Origin: Billgrantia endophytica | GTDB taxonomy: Bacteria; Pseudomonadota; Gammaproteobacteria; Pseudomonadales; Halomonadaceae | Direction: 5' to 3' | Assembly: GCF_002879615.1 (NCBI RefSeq) | Contig: NZ_PNRF01000007.1 | Coordinates: 1 to 64,000, forward strand | DNA: 64,000 bases | In this document: positions 36,258 to 45,142 of the stretch, one piece after another | Position numbering within the stretch: the stretch's first letter is position 1 | Layout: each line of letters opens with the position of its first letter | Notes under the pieces: generated by a model | Told to the model about the DNA's origin: nothing | The model's database searches: none | Seen by the model: the letters and a program-made list of their open reading frames with translations, nothing else | Program-made: the position numbers and the translations under genes

Positions 36258-36641
36258 ATGCAAGCCTATGCCATCACCCTGCTTCGCCTTTCCCTCGGCC
36301 TCATGACCCTGGCCCACGGACTACTCAAGGTGTTCGTCTTCACCATTCCCGGCACCGTCGGCTACTTCGAATCCCTCGGCCTGCCCGGCTTTCTGGCCTA
36401 CCTGACCATCCTGGCGGAAGTCGGTGGCGGCCTGGCACTGCTCCTCGGCATCTACACGCGCTGGGTGAGCCTGGCCCTGGTGCCGGTGCTGCTCGGCGCC
36501 GCCTGGGTCCACCTGGGCTACGGCTGGGTGTTCTCCAACCCGGGCGGCGGCTGGGAATTCCCGGTCTTCTGGGCCATCGTCCTGCTGGTGCAGGCCGGCC
36601 TGGGAAGCGGTAACCTGACGCTAAGCCGCCGCTTCGCCTGA
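36258..36641 (+). CDS. DoxX family membrane protein
   Basis: The 127-residue protein has four hydrophobic segments and the DoxX pattern ITLLRLSLGLMTLAHGLLK, FLAYLTILAEVGGGLALLLG and FPVFWAIVLLVQAGLG. The family includes subunits of quinol oxidation and of a sulfur/oxidative stress response, but many members have no assigned role. It lies between the LysR gene and a ring-opening dioxygenase in the same direction, a combination common in proteobacterial genomes. Confidence 0.9.
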   Translation: MQAYAITLLRLSLGLMTLAHGLLKVFVFTIPGTVGYFESLGLPGFLAYLTILAEVGGGLALLLGIYTRWVSLALVPVLLGAAWVHLGYGWVFSNPGGGWEFPVFWAIVLLVQAGLGSGNLTLSRRFA

Positions 36642-36713
36642 TACATCGCCACCCCCATTGATCGCGCGCCGACCGGGTGACTGGCCGGTGCCGACCGTCA
36701 ACGGAGACCTGCC

Positions 36714-37451
36714 ATGCAGCCCAGTCTATTCATCTCCCACGGCTCCCCGATGCTGGCCCTGACGCCGGGGCCCGCCCATGACTTCCTGCGTGAGCTGGGG
36801 CGGGAGTTCCGCCCCGATGCCATCGTCGTCGTCTCGGCCCACTGGACCACCCGCCAACTGGCGGTCAGCACCAGTGCCCGACCCGAGACCATTCACGACT
36901 TCGGCGGCTTTCCCCAGGCGCTGTTCGACTGCCAGTACCCCGCCCCCGGCGACCCCGAGCTGGCCCAGCGGCTGGCCGGGAAGCTGAATGCCATACCCAC
37001 GGAACGCGGCCTCGACCATGGCGCCTGGGTACCGCTCTCGCTGATGTTCCCGGATGCCGACATTCCGGTCGTCTCGCTGTCGCTGCCGGTCGAGTGGTCG
37101 AACCATCAACTGGTCGAGCTGGGCGGGAAGCTGGCCGGGCTACGCAGGGAGGGCGTGCTGGTCATCGGCTCGGGCAGCCTGACGCACAACCTGGCCGAGC
37201 TTCAGGCCCGGCAGGCCCCGACCCCAGAGTGGGTCATCGAATTCGCCGACTGGGTTCACTTTCGCCTCGAGGCCAATGATCGCGACGCCCTGCAAGAGTG
37301 GGAGCAGGCGCCACAGGCCAGGCGCAACCACCCCACGCCGGAACACTTCCAGCCGCTGCTGGTGGCCATGGGCGCCGGGGGGCCGGCCAGGCGGCTGCAT
37401 CACAGCGTGGAGCACGGAGTGCTGGCCATGGACGTCTATGCCTTCGGCTGA
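36714..37451 (+). CDS. LigB-family extradiol dioxygenase (4,5-DOPA dioxygenase type, YgiD)
   Basis: The 245-residue enzyme starts MQPSLFISHGSPMLALTPGP, where the His of SHGSP is a metal ligand. VVVSAHWTTRQLAVS (second His), ERGLDHGAWVPLSLMF, VLVIGSGSLTHNLAEL and RRLHHSVEHGVLAMD follow. It opens catechol rings (DOPA or related aromatic diols) with a zinc or iron centre. In bacteria this family is often a stand-alone gene with unknown natural substrate. The protein is complete. Confidence 0.92.
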   Translation: MQPSLFISHGSPMLALTPGPAHDFLRELGREFRPDAIVVVSAHWTTRQLAVSTSARPETIHDFGGFPQALFDCQYPAPGDPELAQRLAGKLNAIPTERGLDHGAWVPLSLMFPDADIPVVSLSLPVEWSNHQLVELGGKLAGLRREGVLVIGSGSLTHNLAELQARQAPTPEWVIEFADWVHFRLEANDRDALQEWEQAPQARRNHPTPEHFQPLLVAMGAGGPARRLHHSVEHGVLAMDVYAFG

Positions 37452-37488
37452 GTGTCGCGGGGTGAGGCACTGCGAAGAGCGTTGACGT

Positions 37489-38037
37489 TCATTTATCCAG
37501 CGGTGTCTCTCCCAGCCCGGCCAGCCGGTCGGCCTGGACCACCTCGATCCAGTAGCCATCCACATCCTTGACGAAGACGACGTCCTTCATCTTGCCCTGA
37601 TCCGAACGCTTGATGAACTCGACACCATTGGCATCGAACCAGGCCTCGGCGGCATCGAGATGCGGTACCGAGAAGCAGATATGGCCGAAGCCCTGCGGCT
37701 CGGCATTGCCATCGTGATAGGCAAAGTCGTCCTGGGCCTCGGTGCCCCAGTTATGGGTCAGCTCCAGCAGACCCTTCTGGCTGAAGGTCCAGACGGTCCG
37801 TTCGCCCGCCTCCTCCGGCACCGGCTCCCCCTCTTCCAACCTGGCGAGGAAGTAGAGCGAGAAGCCCAGCTCCTCGAAATCGAGGCGGCGCAGCACACTC
37901 ATGCCGAAGACACGGGTATAGAACGCCAGCGACTTTTCAGGATCCTTCACCCGCAACATGGTGTGGTTGAGCCGGAATCCCAGAGAATCCGCCGTGGGTG
38001 CCTGCACCCCGGGATGCTGCTCTCCCTTGAAGCTCAT
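37489..38037 (-). CDS. gloA: Lactoylglutathione lyase (glyoxalase I)
   Basis: The 182-residue protein is the eukaryote-like, longer form of GloA. It shows FRLNHTMLRVKDPEKSLAFYTRVFGMSVLRR, ELTHNWGTE, GFGHICFSVPHL and the C-terminal FVKDVDGYWIEVVQ, with His and Glu metal ligands (His in LNHTML, Glu in LELTHN, His in FGHICF, Glu in WIEVV). It converts the hemithioacetal of methylglyoxal and glutathione to S-lactoylglutathione. An AAGGAGAGACC ribosome binding site precedes ATG at 38037. Confidence 0.95.
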   Translation of the reverse strand: MSFKGEQHPGVQAPTADSLGFRLNHTMLRVKDPEKSLAFYTRVFGMSVLRRLDFEELGFSLYFLARLEEGEPVPEEAGERTVWTFSQKGLLELTHNWGTEAQDDFAYHDGNAEPQGFGHICFSVPHLDAAEAWFDANGVEFIKRSDQGKMKDVVFVKDVDGYWIEVVQADRLAGLGETPLDK

Positions 38038-38195
38038 GGTCTCTCCTTCATCACTGAGTCGTCGTAGGGAAGATAATGATGTCCCCCCCGCCATATTTCC
38101 AGCCTGTCGGCGTAAGCGACCACCCGCCCCCTGCCCGAACGGGCAACCAGCGAGATGCCATGACCTGCCGAGGAGAATGGCCTGGCCCACGGCAC
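38034..38195 (-). other. Possible 53-residue reading frame upstream of gloA
   Basis: On the minus strand a frame opening at GTG 38195 reads through HGISLVARSGRGRVVAYADR and ends in a stop that overlaps the gloA start (ATGA). The central part has protein-like composition, but no good ribosome binding site is seen and I know no matching family. It could be a real small coupled gene, a gene remnant or chance. Confidence 0.25.
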
Positions 38196-38271
38196 GCGTT
38201 CGCCGATTCTCGCCAAGCACGTCCGGTTCGGGCTAAAGTAGGAAACAGGATTCTCGAAGAGTAACAGGACG

Positions 38272-38799
38272 ATGCGGCGAGCGGCGTGGTTCGAACCAAT
38301 GGCAGCACCTGGATTCACGAGGTCGCTCCATGGCCAGGGGCGGCTGGTCGTCCTGTTGCTGGCCCTGGTACTGCTGGCCGGCTGTGCCAGCCGGGACCTG
38401 GCGACCCATGACCCGGGGCCCGATGAAGGTCTCTCCATCGAGAGAGCCCTGATCCTGGCAACCGCCGAGGGGGCCCTGGGGACCCCCTACCGCTTCGGCG
38501 GCAACACCCCGGAAGGGCTCGACTGCTCCGGGCTCGTCGAGCTCTCCTACCGCGCCGCCGGGATACCGGTGCCTCGCACGGCCGACGATCAGTTCCGCGA
38601 GCTCCCCGAAGCCCGCCAGGCGCGCCCGGGCGACCTCCTCTTCTTTGGCGACCGCCGCAAGGCCACCCATGTCGGTATCTATCGGGGCAATGGCCAGATG
38701 ATCCATGCCCCGGGCAGCGGCCGCAAGGTGACCAGCGTGCCACTGCACGTGGCCTACTGGCAGGATCGCTACCTGGGCGCCGCCAGCCCCGCACCCTGA
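38272..38799 (+). CDS. NlpC/P60 family lipoprotein, cell-wall hydrolase
   Basis: The 175-residue protein has a lipoprotein signal (LVVLLLALVLLAGC, lipobox LAGC). Its NlpC/P60 domain is complete: GTPYRFGGNTPEGLDCSGLV (catalytic Cys), ATHVGIYRGNGQMIHAPGSG (catalytic His and a polar third residue). It should cleave peptide stems of peptidoglycan while anchored to the outer membrane. The N-terminal 20 residues before the hydrophobic stretch are unusually long, so a later start at MAAPGF is possible. Confidence 0.92.
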   Translation: MRRAAWFEPMAAPGFTRSLHGQGRLVVLLLALVLLAGCASRDLATHDPGPDEGLSIERALILATAEGALGTPYRFGGNTPEGLDCSGLVELSYRAAGIPVPRTADDQFRELPEARQARPGDLLFFGDRRKATHVGIYRGNGQMIHAPGSGRKVTSVPLHVAYWQDRYLGAASPAP

Positions 38800-38900
38800 A
38801 CCATACCGATGGGATGGCGGCCCCGGTAGCGGGTGGGCGATACGGGCTCCGCGAGGAGGTACACTGCCCGTTGATCCGACCGAAGGAGTGTCCCTGGCCC

Positions 38901-39569
38901 ATGCGCATCTTGCTGGTGGAGGACGACCCCAGCCTGGCGGCGGGAATCCGCCTGGCCTTGAAACCCGAGCACTACACCGTGGACGTGCTCACCGACGGCC
39001 CCACGGCGCTCGCTGCCCTCAAGGGGGGCGAGCCGTTGGGTGCGGTGATCCTCGACCTGGGCCTGCCAGGACTCGATGGCATGCGAGTGCTGGAGGCGAC
39101 GCGACGCCATGGCAACCGGGTACCGGTGCTGGTGCTGACCGCCCGGGACGGCGTCGAGGATCGCATCGCCGGGCTCGACGCCGGCGCCGATGACTATCTG
39201 ATCAAGCCCTTCGAGGTGGCCGAGCTCAAGGCGCGGCTGCGTGCCCTGTTGCGCCGCAGCCTTCGCCAGGCCAGCAGCGTGCTCGAGGTGCGCGGCGTGC
39301 GCCTCGACCCCGTTGGCCGCAGCGTCAGCTACCGGAACGAGCCCGTGGCACTCACACGACGCGAATTCACCCTACTGCAGGAGTTCCTCGGCCACCCGGG
39401 GCGGGTCTTCACCCGCGATACCCTGGCCCGGCTGGTCTACGGCTGGGACGAGGACGTGGAGAGCAACGCCATCGAGGTGCATGTGCACCACCTGCGCCGC
39501 AAGCTCTTTCCCGAGCTGATCCGCACCCTGCGCGGCATCGGCTATGTGATGGATGACAGTGCCCCGTGA
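38901..39569 (+). CDS. OmpR-family response regulator (PmrA/QseB type)
   Basis: The 222-residue protein has a receiver domain (MRILLVEDDPSLAAG with acidic pocket, phosphoacceptor Asp in VILDLGLPGLDG, LTARDG, DYLIKPFEVAELKARL) and a winged-helix DNA-binding domain (ALTRREFTLLQEFLGHPGRV; IEVHVHHLRRKL). Sequence style matches PmrA/QseB. Its stop overlaps the GTG start of the sensor kinase. A direct repeat CTTAAG-N5-CTTAAG, the known PmrA recognition pattern, lies downstream at 40951-40967. Confidence 0.95.
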   Translation: MRILLVEDDPSLAAGIRLALKPEHYTVDVLTDGPTALAALKGGEPLGAVILDLGLPGLDGMRVLEATRRHGNRVPVLVLTARDGVEDRIAGLDAGADDYLIKPFEVAELKARLRALLRRSLRQASSVLEVRGVRLDPVGRSVSYRNEPVALTRREFTLLQEFLGHPGRVFTRDTLARLVYGWDEDVESNAIEVHVHHLRRKLFPELIRTLRGIGYVMDDSAP

Positions 39570-40966
39570 TATCGATCCGTCGCCGCACCATGAGCGTCGT
39601 GCTGCTGGTCTTCGGCCTGAGCATGCTGCTGCTGGGCATCACCAGCTACCGAGACGCTGCCCGCGAGGTCGAGGAACTGTTCGATGCGCGCCTGGCGCAG
39701 AACGCTCGAGTGCTCGAGGGTTTGATGCAGGCGCCCCTGGCCGCCGAGGAGCGCCTCGCGCTGCTCTCCAGCCTCGACAGCGCCCTGCAGCGTGCCGAGC
39801 AGGCCGACCAGCGCATCGCCGGGCATCGCTACGAGAGCAAGCTGGCCTTCCAGATCTGGGAGGGCGATACCCTGCTGTTGCGCTCGGCCAGTGCCCCCGA
39901 CATGCCGCTCACGCTCCTGTCACAGGGCTACACTGACGCCCAGATGGAGGGGCACGACTGGCGGGTCTATGCCCTGAACACTCCGGGAGAGCCGCTCCGG
40001 GTCCTGGTCGGGGAGCGCGAGGATGTTCGCGGCGAGCTGGTGAACCTCATCGCCCTGCGCACCCTGACACCCGATCTGCTGGGGCTACCGATATTGGCCC
40101 TGCTGCTGTGGTGGGCCATCGGCTGGGGGCTGCGGCCGCTGTCGCGCATGGCCGAGCTGATCCGCAGCCGCGACCCGCACAACCTGCAGCCGCTTCTCCT
40201 GTACCCGATGCCTCGTGAGCTGGAAACCATCTCCGGCGCCCTGAACCGCCTGCTCGAACGCATTCGCACGCTGCGCATCCGCGAGAAGCGCTTCATCGCC
40301 GATGCCGCCCATGAGTTGCGCACCCCGCTGGCCGTCCTCGACCTGCACGCGCAAAACGCGCTGGCGGCCGAGGATCCGGCAGATCGCCGCGAGGCCCTGG
40401 ACCAGCTGCGTGTGGGCGTCGCCCGGTCGACCCATCTGATCACCCAGTTGCTGACGCTCGCCCGCCTGGATCCCGAGCATGACAACAGCGCGGCCCGACG
40501 CGAGATCGATCTGCTCAAGGAGGTGCGCGAGGCGCTTGCCGAGCTCTCGCCGCTGGCCAGCAGACGCCACCTGGAGTTGCAACTGGATGCCGACGACGCC
40601 ACCGACTGGCGGCTGGTGGCCGAGCCCGGTGCCATCGATACCCTGATCCAGAACCTTGTCGGCAACGCCTTGCAGCACTCCCCCGAGGGCACGGTGATCC
40701 GGGTGACCCTGGCCGCCGATGCAGAGCAGCTGACCCTGCGGGTCGACGACCAGGGGCCCGGCATCCCGACAGCGCAGCGCGAGCAGGCGATCGAGCGTTT
40801 CCAGCGTGCCGGTCCAGGCGCCGGCACGGGGCTGGGGCTCTCGATCGTCGACCGGCTGCTGCAGCGCCACGGCGGCCGCCTGGCGCTGGAGGAAGCCCCG
40901 GGAGGCGGTTTGAGCGCCAGGGTGTCACTGCCCCGAGACCGTCATCTTTCCTTAAGCGTTTCTTAA
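39566..40966 (+). CDS. Sensor histidine kinase (PmrB/QseC type)
   Basis: The 466-residue membrane kinase has an N-terminal helix (TMSVVLLVFGLSMLLLGIT), a periplasmic domain of about 135 residues, a second helix (LLGLPILALLLWWAIGWGL) and a HAMP-like linker. The phosphoacceptor His lies in DAAHELRTPLAVLD. The ATP-binding domain shows NLVGNALQHSPEG (N box), VDDQGPGIP (G1) and GTGLGLSIV (G2). Start is GTG at 39566, overlapping the regulator stop. It should sense an envelope signal, such as metal ions or cationic peptides, and phosphorylate its partner. Confidence 0.94.
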   Translation: MISIRRRTMSVVLLVFGLSMLLLGITSYRDAAREVEELFDARLAQNARVLEGLMQAPLAAEERLALLSSLDSALQRAEQADQRIAGHRYESKLAFQIWEGDTLLLRSASAPDMPLTLLSQGYTDAQMEGHDWRVYALNTPGEPLRVLVGEREDVRGELVNLIALRTLTPDLLGLPILALLLWWAIGWGLRPLSRMAELIRSRDPHNLQPLLLYPMPRELETISGALNRLLERIRTLRIREKRFIADAAHELRTPLAVLDLHAQNALAAEDPADRREALDQLRVGVARSTHLITQLLTLARLDPEHDNSAARREIDLLKEVREALAELSPLASRRHLELQLDADDATDWRLVAEPGAIDTLIQNLVGNALQHSPEGTVIRVTLAADAEQLTLRVDDQGPGIPTAQREQAIERFQRAGPGAGTGLGLSIVDRLLQRHGGRLALEEAPGGGLSARVSLPRDRHLSLSVS

Positions 40967-40967
40967 G
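40951..40967 (+). promoter_or_regulatory. PmrA/QseB-like box upstream of the glycosyltransferase gene
   Basis: CTTAAG-CGTTT-CTTAAG is an exact match to the direct-repeat PmrA pattern YTTAAK-N5-YTTAAK. It overlaps the stop codon of the sensor kinase and precedes the GT32 gene by 88 bases. A weak -10-like TAGCGT follows at 40978-40983. The arrangement predicts activation of the glycosyltransferase by the adjacent two-component system. Confidence 0.7.
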
Positions 40968-41054
40968 AGACTTCGCCTAGCGTGGAGGGAACGGCAGGCC
41001 AGCCATGCGTGCCTGGCCTGCTGCCTGTTCACCCCCGACTCGACAGGACACGCC

Positions 41055-41909
41055 GTGAAGCCTCTGCATAAACTACTGGCCAGCCGCCTGATCAAGCTGC
41101 TGGGCAACCTGATGAAGATGTCGTGCTACGCCTTTCACTTCGTCTTCCCCGATACGCGCTTCACCCTGCCCGAGCACGCAGCCCCCTTGATCCGCCCCCG
41201 CGGGACGACCGCCATCCCCCGCATCGTCTGGCAAACCAACTTCACCAACCGGGTGACCTTGCCCGTCTACCTGAACTATCTGTTCAACCGTCTGGCAGCT
41301 CCCACCTTCGAGTATCGCTTCATGGTCACCGAAGCCAGGGCCGATTTCATCGCCGCCCACTATCCCGAGGAGATCCAGCGGAGTTATTCGCGACTGCAGA
41401 TCGGCGCCGCCCAGGCGGACTTCTGGCGGGTGCTCGTACTGCAGCGGCATGGCGGCGTCTACCTGGACATCGACGCCCACCTTGTCTGGCCCCTGGGCCT
41501 GACGCTCGGCAGCAATCGCTCTTCGCTGTTCATCCGGACCAAACGCGGCGATCTGAGCAACTACTTCATTGCCAGCCAGCCGGCCACTCCCCAACTGGCG
41601 GCAGTGATCCAGGCGGTGAACACCAATATCGAGGAGAACACGATCAAGGGCGTCTTCGACATGACGGGCCCGGGCGTCTTCAACCGGGTCCTGGGCGTCC
41701 ACGGCGTGGACAGCGTGCTCTACCGCTACGCCTGTACCCAGGGCAGCTTCACCAACGAGTACTTCCAGTACATCGACAAGCCGCAGGGGAAGTGGACCCA
41801 CGAGCAGAACCGCGTCGATGTGGTCCGCAAGGACAGCACCCGGACAGGTAAGGAAGGCTCCATGCATGGAAGGGCGATCCCCTTGGTCCCACGGGCAGTG
41901 CACGAGTGA
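41055..41909 (+). CDS. Glycosyltransferase family 32 protein (OCH1/capsular polysaccharide type)
   Basis: The 284-residue protein has the GT32 pattern: IPRIVWQTNFTNRVTLPVYL, then RLQIGAAQADFWRVLVLQRH and the metal-binding GGVYLDIDAHLVWPL (DxD motif). It transfers a sugar from a nucleotide donor, probably to lipopolysaccharide or another surface glycan. A short basic or amphipathic N-terminus suggests membrane association. The PmrA-like box in front of it points to regulated surface modification. The gene is monocistronic. Confidence 0.9.
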   Translation: MKPLHKLLASRLIKLLGNLMKMSCYAFHFVFPDTRFTLPEHAAPLIRPRGTTAIPRIVWQTNFTNRVTLPVYLNYLFNRLAAPTFEYRFMVTEARADFIAAHYPEEIQRSYSRLQIGAAQADFWRVLVLQRHGGVYLDIDAHLVWPLGLTLGSNRSSLFIRTKRGDLSNYFIASQPATPQLAAVIQAVNTNIEENTIKGVFDMTGPGVFNRVLGVHGVDSVLYRYACTQGSFTNEYFQYIDKPQGKWTHEQNRVDVVRKDSTRTGKEGSMHGRAIPLVPRAVHE

Positions 41910-41997
41910 CGACAGGCACCCGGGATACGGGATAGGACCGCCAAGCTTTACATGGCCGAGGCCGGCGTGGATAGTGTGCCCATGCTGGAGATAAACG

Positions 41998-42612
41998 ATG
42001 CGAATTGACCTGTCGCTCTACCTGGTGACCGACCCCGGGCTGTGCGCCCGCCATGGGCTGGTGGAAACCGTGGTCGCCGCCGTACGCGGCGGCGTCACAC
42101 TGGTCCAACTGCGTGACAAGCACGCCAGCGACGACGAATTGATCGACCAGGCACGGCGCCTCGGGCTGGCACTCGCGGGAAGCGGTGTTCCGCTGATCAT
42201 CAATGACAGGTTGAACGTGGCGCTGGCCAGCAACGCCGATGGCCTGCACGTGGGGCAGGATGATGGCGATGCGGCAGCCGCTCGCCAGGCCCTGGGCGAA
42301 CGGGCCATCATCGGGCTCTCGGTCCAGAATCACGAACAGATGGCGCGCCTGGACCCGGGCCCGCTCGACTATCTCGGGCTGGGGCCGGTATTCGCCACGA
42401 CGACCAAACGGAATCATGCCCGGCCGCTGGGCTTCGACGGTCTGGCCGCGCTGGTGGCCGCAAGCCCCTTGCCCGCGGTCGCCATCGGCGGCCTGCAGGC
42501 GGAACACGGGGACCAGGTGCGTGCGGCCGGCGCGCAGGGCCCGGCGGTGATATCGGCGATCTGCGGCCAGGCCGATCCCGAAGCGGCTGCCAGGGCCTTC
42601 TTCAGGAAGTAG
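41998..42612 (+). CDS. thiE: Thiamine-phosphate synthase
   Basis: The 204-residue TIM-barrel enzyme joins HMP-pyrophosphate and thiazole phosphate. Motifs are LYLVTDPGLCARHG, VTLVQLRDKHASDDEL, LIINDRLNVALASNADGLHVGQDD and LDYLGLGPVFATTTKRNHAR (pyrophosphate-binding), and AIGGLQAEHGDQV. Length is normal. No TPP riboswitch is recognisable upstream, and no other thi gene is nearby. Its 3' end overlaps the convergent transporter gene by 11 bases. Confidence 0.94.
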   Translation: MRIDLSLYLVTDPGLCARHGLVETVVAAVRGGVTLVQLRDKHASDDELIDQARRLGLALAGSGVPLIINDRLNVALASNADGLHVGQDDGDAAAARQALGERAIIGLSVQNHEQMARLDPGPLDYLGLGPVFATTTKRNHARPLGFDGLAALVAASPLPAVAIGGLQAEHGDQVRAAGAQGPAVISAICGQADPEAAARAFFRK

Positions 42613-43477
42613 GCCGGCGCTTCAGGGTCGTGCGGCGGTCGTGATAGGCGATCAACAATCCACTGCCGATGATCAGCGTGCTGCCCACGAAGACCCACGG
42701 ATCGGGCATTTCTCCCCAGAACCACCAGCCGAGCAGCACCGCCCACAGCATGGCGGTGTAGTCGAAGGGGGCCGCAATGGCCGCCGGTGCGAAACGAAAC
42801 GCCAGGGTGATGAACGCCGTCGCGCCCACGCCGATGATCCCGGCGCCGAGAAAGCCCAGCCAGTGCCAGGGGTGGGGGGTCTGCCAGACCCATGGCAGGG
42901 TTATCGTGGTGATGACCAGCGGCACCAGGGTCATGTAGAACACCATCGCCCAGAGGTGCTCCCGGGCACCGTAGCGGCGCGCGGTTATCATCATCAGCGC
43001 GTAGAAGGCCGCCGCCGCCAACAGCGCCAGCGCCCCCGGGTGAAAGGCATCGCCCCCCGGCCGCACCACCACCAGCACCCCCGCGAAACCCAGCAGGGAA
43101 GCCACCATCACCGGGCGGTCGATCTTTTCGCCGAGTAGCGGCACCGACAGCAGCGTCACGAACAGCGGCGCCACGAAAGCGATGGCCGTGGCCTCGGCCA
43201 GCGGCAGCAGCGTCAACCCAAGCACGAAGAAGAACATGGTTCCGGTATAGATCAGGCCACGCACCAGATGCACGACCGGCCGGCGGGTACGCAGCTTGCG
43301 CAGGCCGCCACCGAAATACGCCAGCAGCGCGATCAACGGCAGCGATACCAGGGCGCGGAAGAAGATGATCTGCAGCGGAGAATGCACCTCCCCGAGCCAC
43401 TTGGCGATGGCATCGCCAAGCGCCAGGCACAGCACACCCGCACACATGAACAGAATGCCCTTCAACGACGGCGACAT
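42602..43477 (-). CDS. EamA/DMT superfamily transporter
   Basis: The 291-residue protein has ten hydrophobic segments in two EamA repeats. The first begins MSPSLKGILFMCAGVLCLAL and contains LTLLPLAEATAIAFVAPLFV; the second contains LGFAGVLVVVRPGGDAF and FAPAAIAAPFDYTAMLWAVLLGWWFWGE. Such transporters export amino acids, nucleobases or drugs; the substrate is unknown. Start is set at 43477, the first Met of the repeat. It follows the D,D-peptidase gene but is separated from it by a terminator. Confidence 0.9.
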   Translation of the reverse strand: MSPSLKGILFMCAGVLCLALGDAIAKWLGEVHSPLQIIFFRALVSLPLIALLAYFGGGLRKLRTRRPVVHLVRGLIYTGTMFFFVLGLTLLPLAEATAIAFVAPLFVTLLSVPLLGEKIDRPVMVASLLGFAGVLVVVRPGGDAFHPGALALLAAAAFYALMMITARRYGAREHLWAMVFYMTLVPLVITTITLPWVWQTPHPWHWLGFLGAGIIGVGATAFITLAFRFAPAAIAAPFDYTAMLWAVLLGWWFWGEMPDPWVFVGSTLIIGSGLLIAYHDRRTTLKRRPTS

Positions 43478-43513
43478 GGCGACCTCTCCTTCTGGTGGCC
43501 CCAGGCGGGCCCC

Positions 43514-43550
43514 AAAAAACCACCCCGCCGACCGGGAAGGGTCGACGGGG
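43514..43550 (-). terminator. Rho-independent terminator after the D,D-peptidase gene
   Basis: On the minus strand CCCCGTCGACC...GGTCGGCGGGG (43523-43550) forms an 11-position stem with one mismatch. TGGTTTTTT follows (T-run at 43514-43519). It lies between the peptidase stop and the EamA gene. Confidence 0.85.
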
Positions 43551-43612
43551 CTGATGGTTACCAACCTAATAGCTTGTGGCGGTGGCGGCAAGTGCTAGCG
43601 GATGCGGGCGCC

Positions 43613-44947
43613 TCAGTAGTGCGCGACCACCATGCAGTCCATGCCCCGCTCCTTCAGGCTCCGGCAGGCGGTATGGGCGTCGTTTTCCTGCATGTCGACC
43701 AGCCTGGCGCGGAACACGCGCTGCTCACCGTGGGACTCGGCGACCGCGACACGCACGTCCCGCATCTGGCTCGCCAGCTGGTCGGCGGCGCGTGACGCCA
43801 AACTGCGGGCCTGGTCGGCATCGTTGAACGCACCGACCTGCACGGCCCAGGTGCCACTTGGCTGCGGCGAATCGGCCCGTGCGATCAGGTCGCGGATCGG
43901 ATCGTCCGCGGAGCCCATCTCGGCCCCCATCTCGGACTGGAAGGTGGCACGCGGCCCGGTGCCGGCCCCGCTCGTCCGCAGGGCGTCGTTCGATGACACG
44001 CTTGGCGGCGCCGAAGCCAGCTGCATGTCAGGAGCCGGCGAGGTGGGCTGGGCAGCCGGCAGGTCCATGTTGTCGCCGAAGACGTCGGCCTGGGCGATCC
44101 AGTCGCCCCGCTGCAACATGGAAAGCCGCGCATAGCCGCGATCGAGCAGGTCGGTCATATGGGTGTCACGCGACGCGGCGGTGAAGCCCCCCATGACGAC
44201 GGAAACGACGCGGCGGTTATCGCGGATCGCCGACGTGGCCACGTTGAAGCCGGAGGCACGAATGAACCCGGTCTTCAGACCATCGGCACCGGGATAATTG
44301 CGCACCAAGCGATTGTGGCTGGTATGCGTCGTGCCACGGTGGGTAAAACTCTGGGTCGAGAAATAATGGTAGTACTGCGGAAAGTCCTGCATCAAACGAA
44401 CCGAGAGCGTCGCCATGTCCCGGGCCGTGGTGACCTGCTCGTTGTTCGGCAGGCCAGACGCGTTGCGGAACACCGTAGCCGGCATGCCCAGGTCGCGGGC
44501 CCGGCGGGTCATCATGTCGGCGAACTGGCGTTCACTACCGCCCAGGGCTTCGGCCACCACAACGGCCACATCGTTGGCGGAGCGCACCACCAGCGCCAGA
44601 ATGGCGTCTTCCACGGTGATGCTGCCGCCTGCGGGAAGCCATAGCTTGGAGGCCGGCATCGCCGCTGCCTGGGCCGACACGGACAGCGGCTGATGCAGAC
44701 GCATGCTGCCATCCTCGATCGCCTCGAACAGCAGGTAAAGCGTCATCATCTTGGTCAAGGATGCCGGGTAGCGGGTGGCATCCGCGTTGGCGGCATGCAA
44801 GACATCACCGCTCTCGACGTCGATCACAATGGCCGCATAGCGGGGATTGGCCTGGGCGCTCTTGGCGATCAACAGTAACAGACAACTAAGCAGCACAAAG
44901 ACGGCCACACCGAAATAGTGTCGGTAGGAGGAGCTCATGGTGGACAC
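43613..44947 (-). CDS. D-alanyl-D-alanine carboxypeptidase/endopeptidase with C-terminal SPOR domain
   Basis: The 444-residue protein has an N-terminal membrane anchor or signal (YFGVAVFVLLSCLLLLIAKS). It is a serine peptidase of the PBP5/7 fold: S63-L-T-K66 in PASLTKMMTLYLL, the SAN triad in VVRSANDVAVVVAEAL and KTG in DGLKTGFIRASGF. After a Pro/Ser/Ala-rich linker, the last 80 residues (GTWAVQVGAFNDADQARSLA onward) form a SPOR domain that binds denuded septal glycan. It probably trims peptide stems at the division site. ATG at 44938 is an alternative start. Confidence 0.93.
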   Translation of the reverse strand: MSTMSSSYRHYFGVAVFVLLSCLLLLIAKSAQANPRYAAIVIDVESGDVLHAANADATRYPASLTKMMTLYLLFEAIEDGSMRLHQPLSVSAQAAAMPASKLWLPAGGSITVEDAILALVVRSANDVAVVVAEALGGSERQFADMMTRRARDLGMPATVFRNASGLPNNEQVTTARDMATLSVRLMQDFPQYYHYFSTQSFTHRGTTHTSHNRLVRNYPGADGLKTGFIRASGFNVATSAIRDNRRVVSVVMGGFTAASRDTHMTDLLDRGYARLSMLQRGDWIAQADVFGDNMDLPAAQPTSPAPDMQLASAPPSVSSNDALRTSGAGTGPRATFQSEMGAEMGSADDPIRDLIARADSPQPSGTWAVQVGAFNDADQARSLASRAADQLASQMRDVRVAVAESHGEQRVFRARLVDMQENDAHTACRSLKERGMDCMVVAHY

Positions 44948-45071
44948 CTCTAGGTTCCCTTGATTATTCCCTGCGGCCCATCTTATACGGCAGGCCTTGC
45001 CCCAGTATGGACATGAATCGCCCGTTTTACAGCCGAAATAACGGTGTTTATTAGTGGTATACCAATATTGA

Positions 45072-45097
45072 ATCGCGTCACTTCGTCGAAACGCGAT
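45072..45097. repeat. Inverted repeat in the gap between dacA-type and iron ABC genes
   Basis: Perfect arms ATCGCGT (45072-45078) and ACGCGAT (45091-45097) lie in the 195-base gap between the peptidase gene and the end of the iron ABC operon. No T-tract follows on either side. It could be part of the peptidase promoter region or a 3' structure of the iron operon. Confidence 0.35.
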
Positions 45098-45142
45098 ACA
45101 CCGCTGGGCGTTGCTGACCGGATGCGCGGCAAGCCTGGGCCT

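Noticed and set aside
42602..42612. Eleven-base convergent overlap of thiE and the EamA transporter gene
   Set aside because: Short 3' overlaps are common in compact genomes and need no special explanation.
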